Counted from the first letter of the stretch, positions 12,265 to 24,570 are shown. The stretch is 64,000 nt of DNA from Glycine soja (GCF_004193775.1 NC_041010.1:40289562-40353561), one strand, 5' to 3'. The notes: generated from the letters alone by a model not told the origin. Numbers and translations: made by a program.

Positions 12265-13662
12265 TGTTGATGGAAGACTCTTGAAATATATGAGTATTCA
12301 TATATTATTACTCTTGAATGTATGGATGTAGCAAAGCTAATTTTTTTAGTGATACATGTATTCTTTATAGAAAAGATAACTTTGTTTTAAAGCGACAAAA
12401 ATCTTGTTCTAAATATCTAATATAATACAACTTATACACAACCTTGAACATGCTGGTTCTCTTGCTCCTATATATTCTCAAATGCAATAGGAAAATCAAA
12501 AGATGCGTGGTTCTCACAATGAGCAAACAGAAAGTATATCTAAAATGATTCTTATTTGTCAACCTATTTTTCATAATTTGGAAAAAAATAGGAATTATCA
12601 AGTTTTCATGACTTAAATATCCACTAAAACCCGATATATTTGTGATTTCAAATTGAAAGTGAATCCAAAATAGTTACCGCTAAGAACTCTCCTTTATTGA
12701 AAATTGCCGATTTTAATATGAATATATGATAATAATAAATCATTTATAAGAATTAAATTTAATGATAAATGAACTTATGTAAATTTTATTTATTTTTTAA
12801 ATTATTTAGGGTTTTCCTTATGTAAATCATTTGAATTTTATTATTACTAATTTTTCCTAAATGGTTTATATAGATAACATATAAAAAGAATATTTATACA
12901 AATAGTAATTTTTACTTAGTTTGATTTATAGGTTTGGATAAATTTTTCCTTAGTGGTTTATATAAATAGTAATTTTTACTCCTTTATAGGTTTTGATAAA
13001 TTTTGATCTAATTTTTTTAATAAATTTAAAATTATAAATATGTTAGTTTGATTAATAATATATTTACTTAGTTTTCAACATCACATAATTTTTCATTATC
13101 TCTATTTTTTAGTTTCCAAAAAAAATATACTGAATGTTGCAAAAATAATATTTAATATATTCGTGCCTAATGTTTTTTTATATAACAACTAATTAATTAT
13201 TTTTTAGTACATTAACCTTTTTTACTTTTACTTCTTAATTAGATACTTCTTGATAATTAATTAAAAATATTGGAAAATATGAAAAAAAAAATACAATTAA
13301 GATTTTTTTTCCTAATAAGTGTATTGAAGAATTGGTAATTGAAAGAAATAAAAAAATGTATTTAAAAATATAATCATTTATTACATTTTGTGCCAAACGA
13401 GTGTATTAAAGTATACGAAAATGAAAGAAATAGGAAATTAATTTATTTAAAAATCAAAGTATTTATTACTTATTGTCCTCACTAGTACATTAAAGAATTT
13501 TAAAATGAAAAAAATAAAAAATAATGTATTTAAAAGTCAAAGCATTTATTACTTTTTGTTTAATTATTAAAAAGCATTTATTACTTTTTGTTTAATTATT
13601 AAAAAACATTTATTACTGTAACGGCAATTCTCTTTACACGTATCAAACACAAAGTTGTTGAT
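12265..13662. other. AT-rich spacer between the STP and SET-domain genes
   Basis: No gene is seen. Short internal duplications include atttttcctaaatggtttat (about 12851) and atttttccttagtggtttat (about 12942). A larger degenerate array starts at 13319 and is listed separately. Confidence 0.6.
13319..13618. repeat. Degenerate tandem repeats of about 82 bp and 32 bp
   Basis: Three blocks begin at about 13319, 13400 and 13485 with gtgtattgaag, gtgtattaaag and gtacattaaag. Each continues with gaaatgaaagaaataaaaa-like and tttaaaaatcaaagtatttattac-like text (unit 81-85 bp). The tail of the last block (agcatttattactttttg, then tttaattattaa) is repeated again at about 13573 and 13606, with a period of 32-33 bp. 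Confidence 0.7.
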
Positions 13663-16495
13663 ATGGTCTCTCGAAAAGTTAGTTCATCAAGTCTAAAAAA
13701 TCAACCTAAGAAATACTGGAACAATGATAAGAATAAGAGAATAAAGAGTGGTACATATAGGAACTATAATATTCGAAAGAGAACCACATTCACGAATACA
13801 TGCTCTCGTTCAAATGCAAATATCTCTAAACTTCAATCCATTGAGGTATTAAAATTAATACAGACATTTTATTTATTATTTTCTCCTTGATTTCTCATTT
13901 CACATTATTTATATAATTTGTGCGTGTTTTTCAATTAGTTCATGAATTATAGGAAAAAAAAATAAAAATATAGTTCTCTTCATATTTTGGTATATCATTT
14001 CTATCTTCTTATTATAGTAGGCACTTAGGTGTATAATTGAGAAAGCAAAGATATTGCCATTTTTTTTTTTTACAAAATTCAATAAAAATGAGTCTTTTGA
14101 CCGGTGAACACATTTCAAGGTCCAGCCAAAAACATTTCTCATACTTCTTCTACCCATGATTGAGATACTTTCAACTTGATCTTTTGTTTTCATGACTGTG
14201 GACGTGATGGTTGTTTGTAGTAATTGACATGTTGTTTGTTGTTCGATTTGTAAAATAATGAACATATGATTGCCCATTATTGGTGTTTTAGAATGTATTC
14301 TTAAGGTATAATAATGAATATTCCACACACAATTTTTTTTTCTTGTACATTCTATCAAATTTTCATTATCTTGTAGGCTAACGTTGAGAAAAGTATGTCT
14401 GAATTGAAGGGAGATGACCATCTTATAAAGAATCTTCGACGAGTAGCAAGAAATGTGAATAAGATTGTAAGATTTATGCTTATTTGTTTGTTAATTTTTT
14501 TCCTTTTCATTATGACAAGTCAAAATTGGATCTCAAACATGGTTCTATCACTCTTTATAATTGTTATGTCAAATTTTATCTCATAATGCATGTGTTTCAT
14601 GCATTTATAAGCATGTTAGCATGAATTAAGATTTTTCTTAATTCCTTTCTTTTATGGCAAAGTCAAATCCCCTCCCCCTACTAGCATGCTGCTTCTTGTT
14701 TATTTAGAAAATAGTGACATTTAGATATGGGCTTCTTGTTATTTATACCTTGTGCAGAATAATATATGTTTTCCTATAATCATACAATAAGTCAAGAATT
14801 TAGGTTTAATTTTTAAAAATTTCATCACTGTTTCACATTTAAGTTGTTGTTTTCTTGCTTATGAAATTCATACGGTGTGGTTTGTACTTTTTTTTTTCTT
14901 CTTCATATAATCACTTTCATGAGTTTTTTTTTTCTTTTTCTTTTTTCAAGAATAGTTTGCACTTGTATTGCATTTTTACTCCAACGATGATATATATGTG
15001 TATTCTAAGTTCTAACATTTGATTTCAATTCTTATGTTAATTAGGTTGCTGAAGGACAAATATCCAGAGCACCTTCTAGTTATCCTTCGTACGTATCTGT
15101 ATACCCTCTTAAAGAGTTGTAGCGTGTAAGCTCTTTAAATATGCATCAAATTTGTAATTGAGCTAAGAAGGATATATATGGTTTTCTTAGTTTGGTTTGT
15201 AGGGACCTCAGCAATGGTCTAGAAGCTATACCCATTCCAGTTACTAATGAGATTGATGATTCTCCTATCACACCTAACGGTAAGTTTAATTAGTTTAAAG
15301 TAGCAAATTCTGTTAATTAGAAGATATAATAATAAAATTTCAAAGTCAGTGCAATTTTTTTTTAGAAACTTTCACTTTAGCATTCAAAGTACGTAACTAT
15401 ATGAATAATTGTTTGACTATATAGAACTATTTTGGCATAATCTAGTTCCATTTTTTCCCCCAAAATTTCTATGGTTCAATATCATATATGTCTATTGTTT
15501 ACTTGGTATTTTCACTTCTTCTGATGTTTTATTTAAGAAACTTCTTTTTGTCAAATCACTAACTTGGAGTTATCATCAATATTGTTTTAAAATTGCAGGC
15601 TTTACATATATCACATCTAGCCAAGTTGCAAACAACGTGAAAGTTCCATCTAGTGATGACTATGGTTGTCAATGCAAAGGAAATAGTTGTAGAACTAACA
15701 AGAATTGTTGTTTTAGACTTAATAACATGTATCCATATGTTCGTCGTCGGAAATGTAGCAGGTGATAATTTAATTTAAGTTTTATTTTCTTCTATTTAAT
15801 ATATAAGTTTATTGCCATTGAAGACACCGAAAGTTGGAGACCTACCTTGGGTAAATATTATAAATCTAGATAATATGACCAATATTAATTTAGTTTATTT
15901 ATTTTCTCCTCTTTACCTTCAAATTGAATATTTGAAAGGGTCGAACAATCTGCAAAAAATGTTCCTTTGCCTTCTTGCGTTTCATTTAGGGATATAGTGC
16001 GTTTTAAAGTAAATTGACATATTCTTTGTTTTTCTAAGATTATGTTTTAATTTATTTATTTTTTTCTTTGAAAAAGAAAATTGTTTACTGCCATTCAATT
16101 TTTCCCCATCGCATTTCAAAAGGCATATTATATCTAAATTTCTTATGTAAAACCTAATGGATTCTTTCTTTTCTAAACACTGTTGAAATCATGTTTTCTT
16201 TGCAATATTCCAAAACTTTTTTTTCTAGTTGATTTTCTATCTTCTATAAGTCATTTCTTTTTTAGACATCTTCTACAAGTCATGTTATTAACATTCCTTG
16301 TTGGCTATACCTTTAGATTGATCCAAGCTAGAGATATTGTGTTTGAATGTGGTCCAAGATGTGGATGTGGTCCTGATTGTGGCAGTAGAGTATCTCAGAA
16401 GGGTTTGCAGTACCAGCTTGAGGTCATTTATCCATACTTTTAAAAAAAATTCTTTTTAGCTATCACTTATGCGTGGACATGCACATGACAAATTC

Positions 16496-16538
<43 letters not shown>

Positions 16539-18245
16539 CTTTTGCCTAGGTTTATCGTACGTCTGACAAAGGATGGGCTGTTAGAACTAGGAATTTTATT
16601 CCTGTTGGAGCTTTAGTTTGTGAACTTGTTGGGGTACTAAAGAGAACTGAAGACTTGGATAATGATTCACACAATGACTACATAGTTGAAATTGATGGCT
16701 GGGAAACTATAAAAGAGATAGGTGGACGAAAGGTAAGAATAACATTATTCATTTAATTAAACTTAAAAAATTTATTTAAAAGTTTTTTTGAATGATATAA
16801 CTTTTTAGCTTAATTTGAGTGTTTGATATTAAGTAGTTATTAATATCATAAATGATTTTTTTATTTGTATAAATTGTATTACTTTATAAGACATTATAAA
16901 CGTAATAAAATACTAAATTTTATCTATTTATATATATCATGATATTCAAAATTGTTTTGGTAAAAGGTTAAAAAAAAAATTACATGCAAAATACGGGCAG
17001 AATGATATTGAAAGTATTTGTGCAATATCAACATATAGATACATTTGTTTGACACAAATACAACACATTTACAACTATTATTTAGAATTGTCCATGCTTC
17101 TGATAACTAGTAATTGATCCAGTACACTATAACAAAAGGAATCAAATAAATAACCATACTTCCAAGTATATAATTATTACATTACTTGAAAGCGTGGTAT
17201 TGAGATATTTTGCATGATCTTTTTTCTCAGAAACGATTGCCTGACGAGCCATTGCCTGCAAAAATTTTCCTTGAAAATAAGGATGATGAGACAACCAAAA
17301 ATGATCCAGAGTTCTGTATAGATTGTAGTTCTTTTGGTAATGTGGCTAGGTTCATCAACCATAGTTGTGATCCTAACCTATTTGTTCAATGTGTTTTGAA
17401 CTCCCATTATGGGATCAAACAAGCTCGAATTGTACTATTTGCTGGAAGAAACATACGTCCTAAACAGGTAAGAATCTTACTTTAAGTACTATTATTAACA
17501 ATTTTGTTATTCAAATTTCCACTCATGCATGTGCTCTTATATATTATTATTATTATTATTATTTCATTTTACTCCAAGATAGTATAAAGGGATAGACTAA
17601 GACTTATTAATCTAGTCATTAATTTCTTGCTAGCTAGATTGTTGTCATATATATGATCTAATCTTTATAATATGTTGATATACATATATATTGACCCTTT
17701 GTATCTTGCTGTGAATTGAATCATTTATTCATCTCTTTGAGAATCAAGAACATCTCTTTGAGATTTAAACTTTGTGAAAAAAATCAATAGTGTGAATTGG
17801 CTATGCATCATGTCATGTCCTTTGGTAAACAGTTAATGTGCTGATCGATCACTACATTGGTTTTTCAATCCCTTTTTACTTGTTGTGAGTAGAATCATAT
17901 TATCCTTGAGATTAAGAACATTTCATCACCTAATTCTCACTTTTTTCTCCTTTTTACTCTTAATATTACTAGTAGTACTGCTAAAAGATTATTAACCCAT
18001 GCCACCTTTTAAAGATTGTTGTTATGCTATTATATACAATATTGCTAGATATATACATGCCTCGTAGCTGGTTACTTTCTACATGTGGGACATCTTTCTT
18101 GGAATGATAAAACGTGATATTGTTTCAACAGGAACTTACTTATGACTATGGTTACCGACTTGATAGTGTTGCTGATGTCGATGGAAAAATCAAGCAATTG
18201 CCATGTTACTGTGGTGAAGCTACTTGTCGCAAGCGTTTATACTAG
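13663..18245 (+). CDS. SUVH4-like SET-domain histone H3K9 methyltransferase lacking the SRA domain
   Basis: Nine exons give a continuous 398-residue frame: 13663-13845, 14377-14466, 15045-15088, 15203-15279, 15599-15761, 16317-16422, 16550-16732, 17231-17467 and 18132-18245. All introns are GT..AG. Residues 107-213 form a pre-SET zinc domain (DDYGCQCKGNSC, NCC, VFECGPRCGCGPDC). Residues ~222-370 form the SET domain (KGWAVR, ARFINHSCDPN with NHSC at 325-328, ELTYDYGY), followed by the post-SET CYCGEATCRKRLY. SET proteins of this type transfer methyl groups from S-adenosylmethionine to lysine, here probably H3K9, in nuclear chromatin. IPIPVTNEIDDSPITPNGFTY and the SET text are closest to SUVH4 (KRYPTONITE). 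The SRA domain that binds methylated DNA in SUVH proteins is absent; residues 1-106 are short and unrecognised. Exons 1-3 are supported only by splice sites and frame, so the true start may differ. Exons 4-9 are secure. Confidence 0.85.
16498..16537. repeat. (AT)n microsatellite in intron 6 of the SET-domain gene
   Basis: About 19 AT dinucleotides, only about 12 bp upstream of the acceptor of exon 7 (16550). It replaces the usual pyrimidine tract except for the short tttcttttgcctag. Confidence 0.9.
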
Positions 18246-19818
18246 TTTGGTAACACAGGCAGTGCACATTTGTCTGATTTTAGAGTGGAGTTATTACACA
18301 ACATTGTGTTTAAAAATGAAGATCCAAAATTTGGACGTGTATGAGTTGATTAAATATGAATCTTTGGTTTGTTTGTCTAATAAGATGAAGAATGTTTTTC
18401 CTTTTCTTTTTTTGAATGGTCGATGAATCTCATGAAAGACTTTAAGGGTTGAATGTTATTTGGCAGGGTTACTATGTTTTTCTAAAAGGATTGGGGTCCC
18501 CTTAATTATTATCCCTCACTTAGTACATTGATTTTCTTGCCTATTTATATTGTTCTTGTATAATTATTATTAGTTTATATGATGACATCAATGCGTTTGG
18601 TTTTATATCATGAATGTCTCATATCAAATGTTGATTATGAAGAAAAATAAGTAAGACTGAAAAATATATAAATACTTAACTAACACAATAACTTTCTTTA
18701 CTTTTAAATATGTTTTTTTCTTTTAAAATAGGCTTAAATATCTGTTTTAGGCCCATTAGGATTCTTGTATTTTAGCACAAAAGATCATGGTTTGAAAACA
18801 TCATGGTTTTGGCTAATTTCCACATAACATGTATTTGAGGTTTATTGATTTTTCTTATAAATTAAAAAATAATAGATATGTGATGTTTTGAGATCATACA
18901 ATAGTTTCTCCTCACACACTTTTATAATTTATTGAAAAGTATAAAATTTTGAGTATGATTCCTTGTATAAAAGTGAAAGCTACAAATTTTGTAATTTTTA
19001 ATAGTAGACTTCAAACAATAATAGTGTTTCAAAAGAGTGTGGGAAAAATGTATTATCAACATTTCTCATTTATTTACTTCTAGTGACACTGTCAAAAGAT
19101 TTTAGGAGTGTGACCATCTTGGTCAAAGGAACTCAAAAATCTTGAAACAACTTTATATATTATTAAGTATAATTTTTTAAACTAAAATATATTTCATATC
19201 TATATTTTTGGTCAAACTTAATTTTGGTCCTTCTAGTTTATAGTTTTGAATTGTTCAATTTTGTCCTTATACTATAAAAAATAGATGAATTAAGTCTTTA
19301 TGCATTAACAACCAAAGGACCAAATAGGGATTAAATCTAACTATTTTTTAAAGAATAGGAACTTTGATTTGAAATTACAAGGAATAAAATCAAATTTAAC
19401 TGCACACTGGAATTTTTTTTTTAATTCTTTTGACAACAATTTCATCTTGTCGATATTTTTAAAACTCATCTTGTAAAGAGGTAAAGATATCAAGATAATG
19501 TATAGGAATTATGAATATACAAAGTAACCAAGACAATACAATGGATAGAGATAACATAAATAATGATTTTTTTTTACATCAACAATAATGATATTCTTCC
19601 CTACACAAGTAACAAAGAATATCATTGCTAACAAGTTTACCTACTTTTGATACTGCCAATTGGTATCATTTCAGAATTGCAAGTTTATCTACGTTTATCG
19701 TTCTATGTGGTACTACTACATTCAGAGATCCCTAACCATATTCTTTTCTTCTAATTTTAGAACTCTTATCCATTTTTTCCCCTTTCATCGTAACACTGGT
19801 AATTTCTTCTGTCTCTTT
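18246..19818. other. Intergenic DNA downstream of the SET-domain gene
   Basis: The first few hundred bases are probably 3' UTR of the SET-domain gene. The frame 18142-18426 is a shadow of its last exon and 3' UTR. About 19195-19400 contains text of the kind often seen in plant interspersed repeats (ttttggtccttctagttta, gtccttatactataaa). No gene is seen. Confidence 0.5.
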
Positions 19819-21236
19819 TTACAATGATAAAATGCTGACATCATCTGAATTAGATAAAATGCTTATGTCAAGAGGTTCATTGCATAGATGCTCAACTGGA
19901 TTCTTCTGTAGACACAATGCTGACAGTTCTTTAGCAATCTGAAGGCAGTTTATTGGAATTTCCATTGCCAACATTAACTTGGCTTCCTTGCCATCATCTC
20001 TGGGATCTGGTAAAGAGGGCCTCCAATTCTGTCCCCTCCACAAAAGTATGTGGTCATTTTCAAACGAAAGCACATGGAACAAGATCCTAAAAAGAACATA
20101 TTTGAAAGAAAAGATGTTACTTATAATATAATTAATAAAATTCACGTGACATAAGTCAATCCTTATTAGTTTTGCTCCAATCCTTCGATAGTCGCTTGTA
20201 TTTAGTTCTTGGCAATTTATTCGCACAAGCTCACACTCTTCAAATGCCTCTCTGATATTAGTTAGAAGGTCCCAATAAACACCATTTTTTCCTGATACAA
20301 CAAAAAGTTATGCATGTGTCAGTTTGAAGAAAGAACAAGAATTTCCATTTCTCTGCTATAATGGATGTTCAAAACAATCTACCTAGCTTGCGTATGGGCA
20401 TCAAGTCCCTTCTCTTTTGACGCATTTCAGTTGCTTTTTTGAGTGTTGTTTAATTAGCCTAGGATATACTGGAGACACTGGTTTCCACCGCATGAAAGGA
20501 AATCGCAGACGAGTTTCATAGTCGTAGTTTTTGCCCCGGAAAAGGTACACTGTGCCACCCTGTCTGTAAATGATTAAAGAACTGCATCTAAGTATTAGAC
20601 TCCTACATTTTTCTAAACAAAGCAATATAAACTACAAAATACTAATGAAAAACACAACCTCTTCATAATAACAACCACATTATCCTATTTTATCAGAAAA
20701 GTGGACAGACACAAGAGAATATATGAAACTTCGAATATATTAAGAGAACTAGAATATAGTCACTTTGATTCAATCACAAGATTTCTGATTAGTTAACAAT
20801 TTTTACATTGACACATCACAATCAAACTTTATATTATAAAGAAAATACCAATGTTTAGTTGGCGCGTAGATTTCTCTGTGGCCTTAATCAAGCGATTGAT
20901 TTCATCCTTTGTCAACGGTTCTCCTAAAACCTCATCTCTCGAACCGGTTCAACCTCTTCCTCATCCGGCGGCGGCAGAGCGAGCGCGTGGAAATCCTTCT
21001 CCGTCGTCCCCGATTCTGACGTTGGTGATGTTGTCGACGGCCGTGAAGCGGCGAGTGCGGCATGTTTCGTCTTCGATTTCCTGGAGCGTTCGGCGGCGCC
21101 GGTTGAACTTGTCGGCGTTGGCGTTGTTCCAGCGCGAGAAACGGAGCTCCGTGGAAGAACGCTCGCGGGTCGGGTTCGGGTTAACTGGTGGGGAGAATAT
21201 GGGCAATTGAATTGCCACCTTCAGAATCGCATCCAT
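19819..21236 (-). pseudogene. Broken CRM-domain gene related to CRS2-associated factors CAF1/CAF2 (chloroplast group II intron splicing)
   Basis: The exons read 5' to 3' on the minus strand. Exon 21236-20849 gives an N-terminus with FSRWNNANADKFNRRRRTLQ, typical of CAF proteins, then DEEEVEPVRE and GEPLTKDEINRLIKATEKS. Exon ~20600-20393 gives GGTVYLFRGKNYDYETRLRF and WKPVSPVYPRLIK, then ATEMRQKRRDLMPIRKL. Exon ~20291-20160 gives GKNGVYWDLLTNIREAFEEC and LVRINCQELNTSDYRRIGAKL. A last exon at ~20100-19819 gives LSFENDHILLWRGQNWRPSL. CAF proteins help CRS2 splice group II introns in chloroplasts. Several lesions are visible: two frameshifts near 20965 and 20920; absence of the exon that should encode the first half of CRM domain 1; a frameshift after PRLIKQHSKK near 20450; a lost GT donor after RIGAKL; and a one-base slip after DLVPC. 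A functional protein is very unlikely. Confidence 0.82.
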
Positions 21237-21591
21237 TTCTTCTTCTCTCGATCCTGCACTGCCATAAACCCTTCATAAAACTCAATCACCATTGGCAACG
21301 ACATCAGCGACGTCGTTTTTTTTATCTTCGGGATAGTGGCAAGAACGTAGTTATATGCACTAACAAGGATATATTATTTTCTGCTGCGTTTGAGCAACAA
21401 TACAGTCTACAACTGAGAAACTGTAGAAATTACACGGTTTTAAGGTAATAATGTTCCTTGATCTTCCTTTTTCTGTGTTTTATGGTTAAAGGGTGTTTGG
21501 TTTTGTTTGCTAAGTTGAAGATTTCTTCCAAATATGGTACTGGTTATGCTTTCAGTTTGGGGGGAAGTTAACCAGTTGAGTTTTATATGAA
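21237..21591. promoter_or_regulatory. Short divergent intergenic region between the CAF-like pseudogene and the GT47 gene
   Basis: The two genes are head-to-head with 355 bp between their start codons, so this span must hold both 5' UTRs and probably a shared promoter. The text has CT-rich leader-like stretches (ttcttcttctctcgatcctg). A possible 5' UTR donor lies near 21445 (ttttaag|gtaata). No TATA box is obvious. Confidence 0.4.
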
Positions 21592-24342
21592 ATGGGTATC
21601 TCTGTTGTAGTCATGAAATTGTGTCATGTGGCAATTAGAAGGCTCTTAATTGTTGGCGTGTTCGTTGCTGTGATAGTTGTTTTCCAATGTTGTTGGACAG
21701 CGTATTATTCTTTGTTGGATGCTGGTGGGAGCTCAGTGGCTTTGCCAATTAAAGTTTTCCTTTCTGGAACTTCGCAAAAGGAGGGTGTGTTTAGATCCAC
21801 AGCAGCAACCAATGTCATGTTTAATGTTACTTTTGCCTCTCATTCAAAAGAATATGCTTCTGAGAAAGAAGCTGATTTGGAATCTGATGGGGGCACAAGT
21901 TCAAGAGAGGGTAGCATCCCCAACAAGGGTTTTAAAGTGGCAAGTCATCATGAGGATGCAATTTACAGTTACACACAGAAAAGACCTAAGTATGCTGATT
22001 TGAGCACATCTGATATGTTGCTTGCTGTGAAAAAACCTTCAAATGAGAGTATAATACAAAGTGTGGAAATGAAATCTCAAAATGAGAATGCACAAGTGTT
22101 GAAATCTCCTTTGTCCAAGTCAAATAGTAAACCTAAGATGGGTACTTCATCAACGAGTAGTAAGTTGGTGTGGCCAACTTCAATAACACAGATGAACTCT
22201 TTGATGCTTCAGAGCTTTAATAGTTCTGCTTCTATGGTATGTTTTTCAGCTTTGTGGTTCCTATTTGAGCCACTGTGGAATCTTTGGAGTCCTAATTTTC
22301 ATGTATTATGTATTGATGACAGAGGCCAAGGTGGTCTTCTCGACGGGACAGGGAACTCTTATCTGCAAAACTAGAGATTGAAAATGCCCATGTCATGTCA
22401 AATTCTTCAGGACTTTATGCTTCTATTTTCCGGGATGTTTCCAAGTTTTCAAGGTATCCTAGCAATTCTTCAATATGTTAGATGAATAGCATTGCGTTAG
22501 AGTATTATTCTTTTATTATTATAATCTCATATATCAGTTGCAAGTTGTCCTGTGGTTTTTTGGTTAGTGTGCTACTATGATTTGATTAGATTTGGAACTT
22601 TTAAAATCAATTTCAAGAATTCATGTCATTTAATCCTACAAGTTTAAATATGCACATTGTCAACTAGACTTCCTCTGTACCAGCAATAATTTGGAGATCA
22701 TTCCATCTGTTGGCCTGGAAAACAACCCCCTCCAAAAAAAAAAAAAAGAATTCTGTGTTGATGCATAGGTCCTCTTTCAGTAGATAACTGTAACACATTT
22801 ATACATCTGTTCTTCAGGAGTTATGAACTGATGAAGCGCAAGCTCAAAGTTTTTATCTATAGAGAAGGAGCAAAACCAATATTCCAACAACCAAAGATGA
22901 GAGGAATTTATGCCTCAGAGGGGTGGTTTATGAAGTTGATGGAAGGAAATAAAAGGTTCATTGTGAGGGATCCCCAAAAAGCTCATTTGTTTTACTTACC
23001 ATTCAGTTCACAAATGCTAAGGGTTACTCTTTCTAACCGGAAACAGATGAAGCAACATCTTGAGAAATATGTGGAGCTAATTGCAGGAAGATATTGTTTC
23101 TGGAACAGAACTGTTGGAGCAGATCATTTTCTTGTTGCTTGTCATGATTGGGTGTGCTTCCAATGAATAACTTCTATTAGTATTCATGTAACATTTTTAC
23201 AGGATGGTGCTGGTAAATTTCTCTTTTAAGTTTGGCATCCTTTTAGAAAATGCTTTTAAGCAAACAACCATATATCAATTCAGAAATTTGATCAGATCAT
23301 ACTCAGCCACATATAGTTGAATTGATCATATACATCACAAGGTGGCTCACGCACACAACTTGACATGTGTACAATTCATTTTGATCAGAGGACCTTGTTT
23401 TTAGAATGATGTGGCTAAGTTATGCCATTGTTGAATACTTGTTATGCTAAGTCACGGAATATTCCACTTGTTTTACACAATAGAATTTGATTCAAATTCT
23501 AAGATAAATTTTGTCCTTTTGAAAATATTCGGCATAGTGCTTATGTGTCTAGTCAAAAGGGATAATGTTCCCATGCTAATATTATTTCAAGTTGCTGAAC
23601 CTGGATCTATGGTGCAGCTTAAATTTGATGCACTATGAACATAGGGTGCTGTATACAATTGCAGGCCTCTCAAATCACTAGGCAACCAATGAAAGGTTGT
23701 ATTAGGTCTCTTTGCAATTCCAATGTTGCTAAAGGCTTCCAAATAGGGAAGGACACTACTCTACCTGTTACATATGTACACTCTGTGATGGGTCCACTAA
23801 GACGATTTGCAGGGAAACCTTCTTCAGAAAGGTCTATTCTGGCCTTTTTCTCAGGAAGCATGCATGGTTATGTCTGTCCGATCCTGCTAAACCACTGGGA
23901 AAATAAGGAACTTGACATGAAAATTTTTGGTCCAATGCCACGAGATTTGGAAGGCTAAAAGATGTATATGGAATATATGAATAGCAGCAAGTATTGCATA
24001 TGTGCTAGAGGCTATGAGGTTCACACCCCAAGAATAATTGAGGCCATTTTTTCTGAGTGTGTGCCCGTTATCATATCAGATAATTATGTGCCACCTTTAT
24101 TTGAGGTATTGAAGTGGGAGGCATTTTCTGTGTTTGTTCGTGAAAGGGATGTCCCAAGTCCCAGAAACATACTTCTCTCAATCCCAGAAGAGAAGTACCT
24201 GACACTGCATTTGGGAGTAAATAAGGTTCAGCAGCACTTCCTGTGGCACAAAGTTCCTGTTAAGTATGACTTTTTTCATATGATTCTTCATGCAATATGG
24301 AACATTGGCTTTCTGAAGAAGGTTTCCCTGCAAATCAATTGA
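21592..24342 (+). pseudogene. Exostosin-family (GT47) glycosyltransferase gene with an in-frame stop in the last exon
   Basis: Four exons with GT..AG junctions and continuous frame: 21592-22236, 22323-22453, 22818-23151 and 23665-24342. The layout is a type II Golgi membrane protein: a short cytosolic head, one membrane helix (LLIVGVFVAVIVVFQCCW, residues ~19-36), a long stem, then an exostosin domain. The domain shows KLKVFIYREGAKPIF, GIYASEGWFMKLME, DPQKAHLFYLPFSSQML, ITRQPMKGCIRSLCNSN, AFFSGSMHGYV, SSKYCICARGYEVHTPRII and FSECVPVIISDNYVPPLFEV. GT47 proteins build cell-wall polysaccharides; the exact sugar transferred cannot be read here. Codon 468 of 596 is TAA at 23956-23958, in the motif PRDLEG-stop-KMYMEYMNSSK where relatives have Lys. 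The sequence after the stop is well conserved and in frame, so this one substitution is the only clear lesion. It removes about 128 residues including the nucleotide-sugar region. It could be a recent null allele or a sequencing error. Confidence 0.85.
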
Positions 24343-24564
24343 TGTGAACAAGATTTAGTATAAGTCAGCATGAAATACTACCAAAATGATAGACTAAGCA
24401 ACTTTGATAGCAAAAAAGTTCTTTCTCAAGCTTTCAATATGTTGGAAGGCTTATAAACCCAAGCTGCACTATGGATTTTGCCCGGTTGAACTTGACCCTC
24501 TCTTTAATCTCTTGGGCTAAAATCATTTTTGATTACTGTAAATGGTCTTTTGGACTGTTGTGTA

Positions 24565-24570
24565 AATAAA
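24565..24570 (+). terminator. Poly(A) signal of the GT47 gene
   Basis: AATAAA lies about 220 bp after the last stop codon, in a plausible 3' UTR position. Confidence 0.45.
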
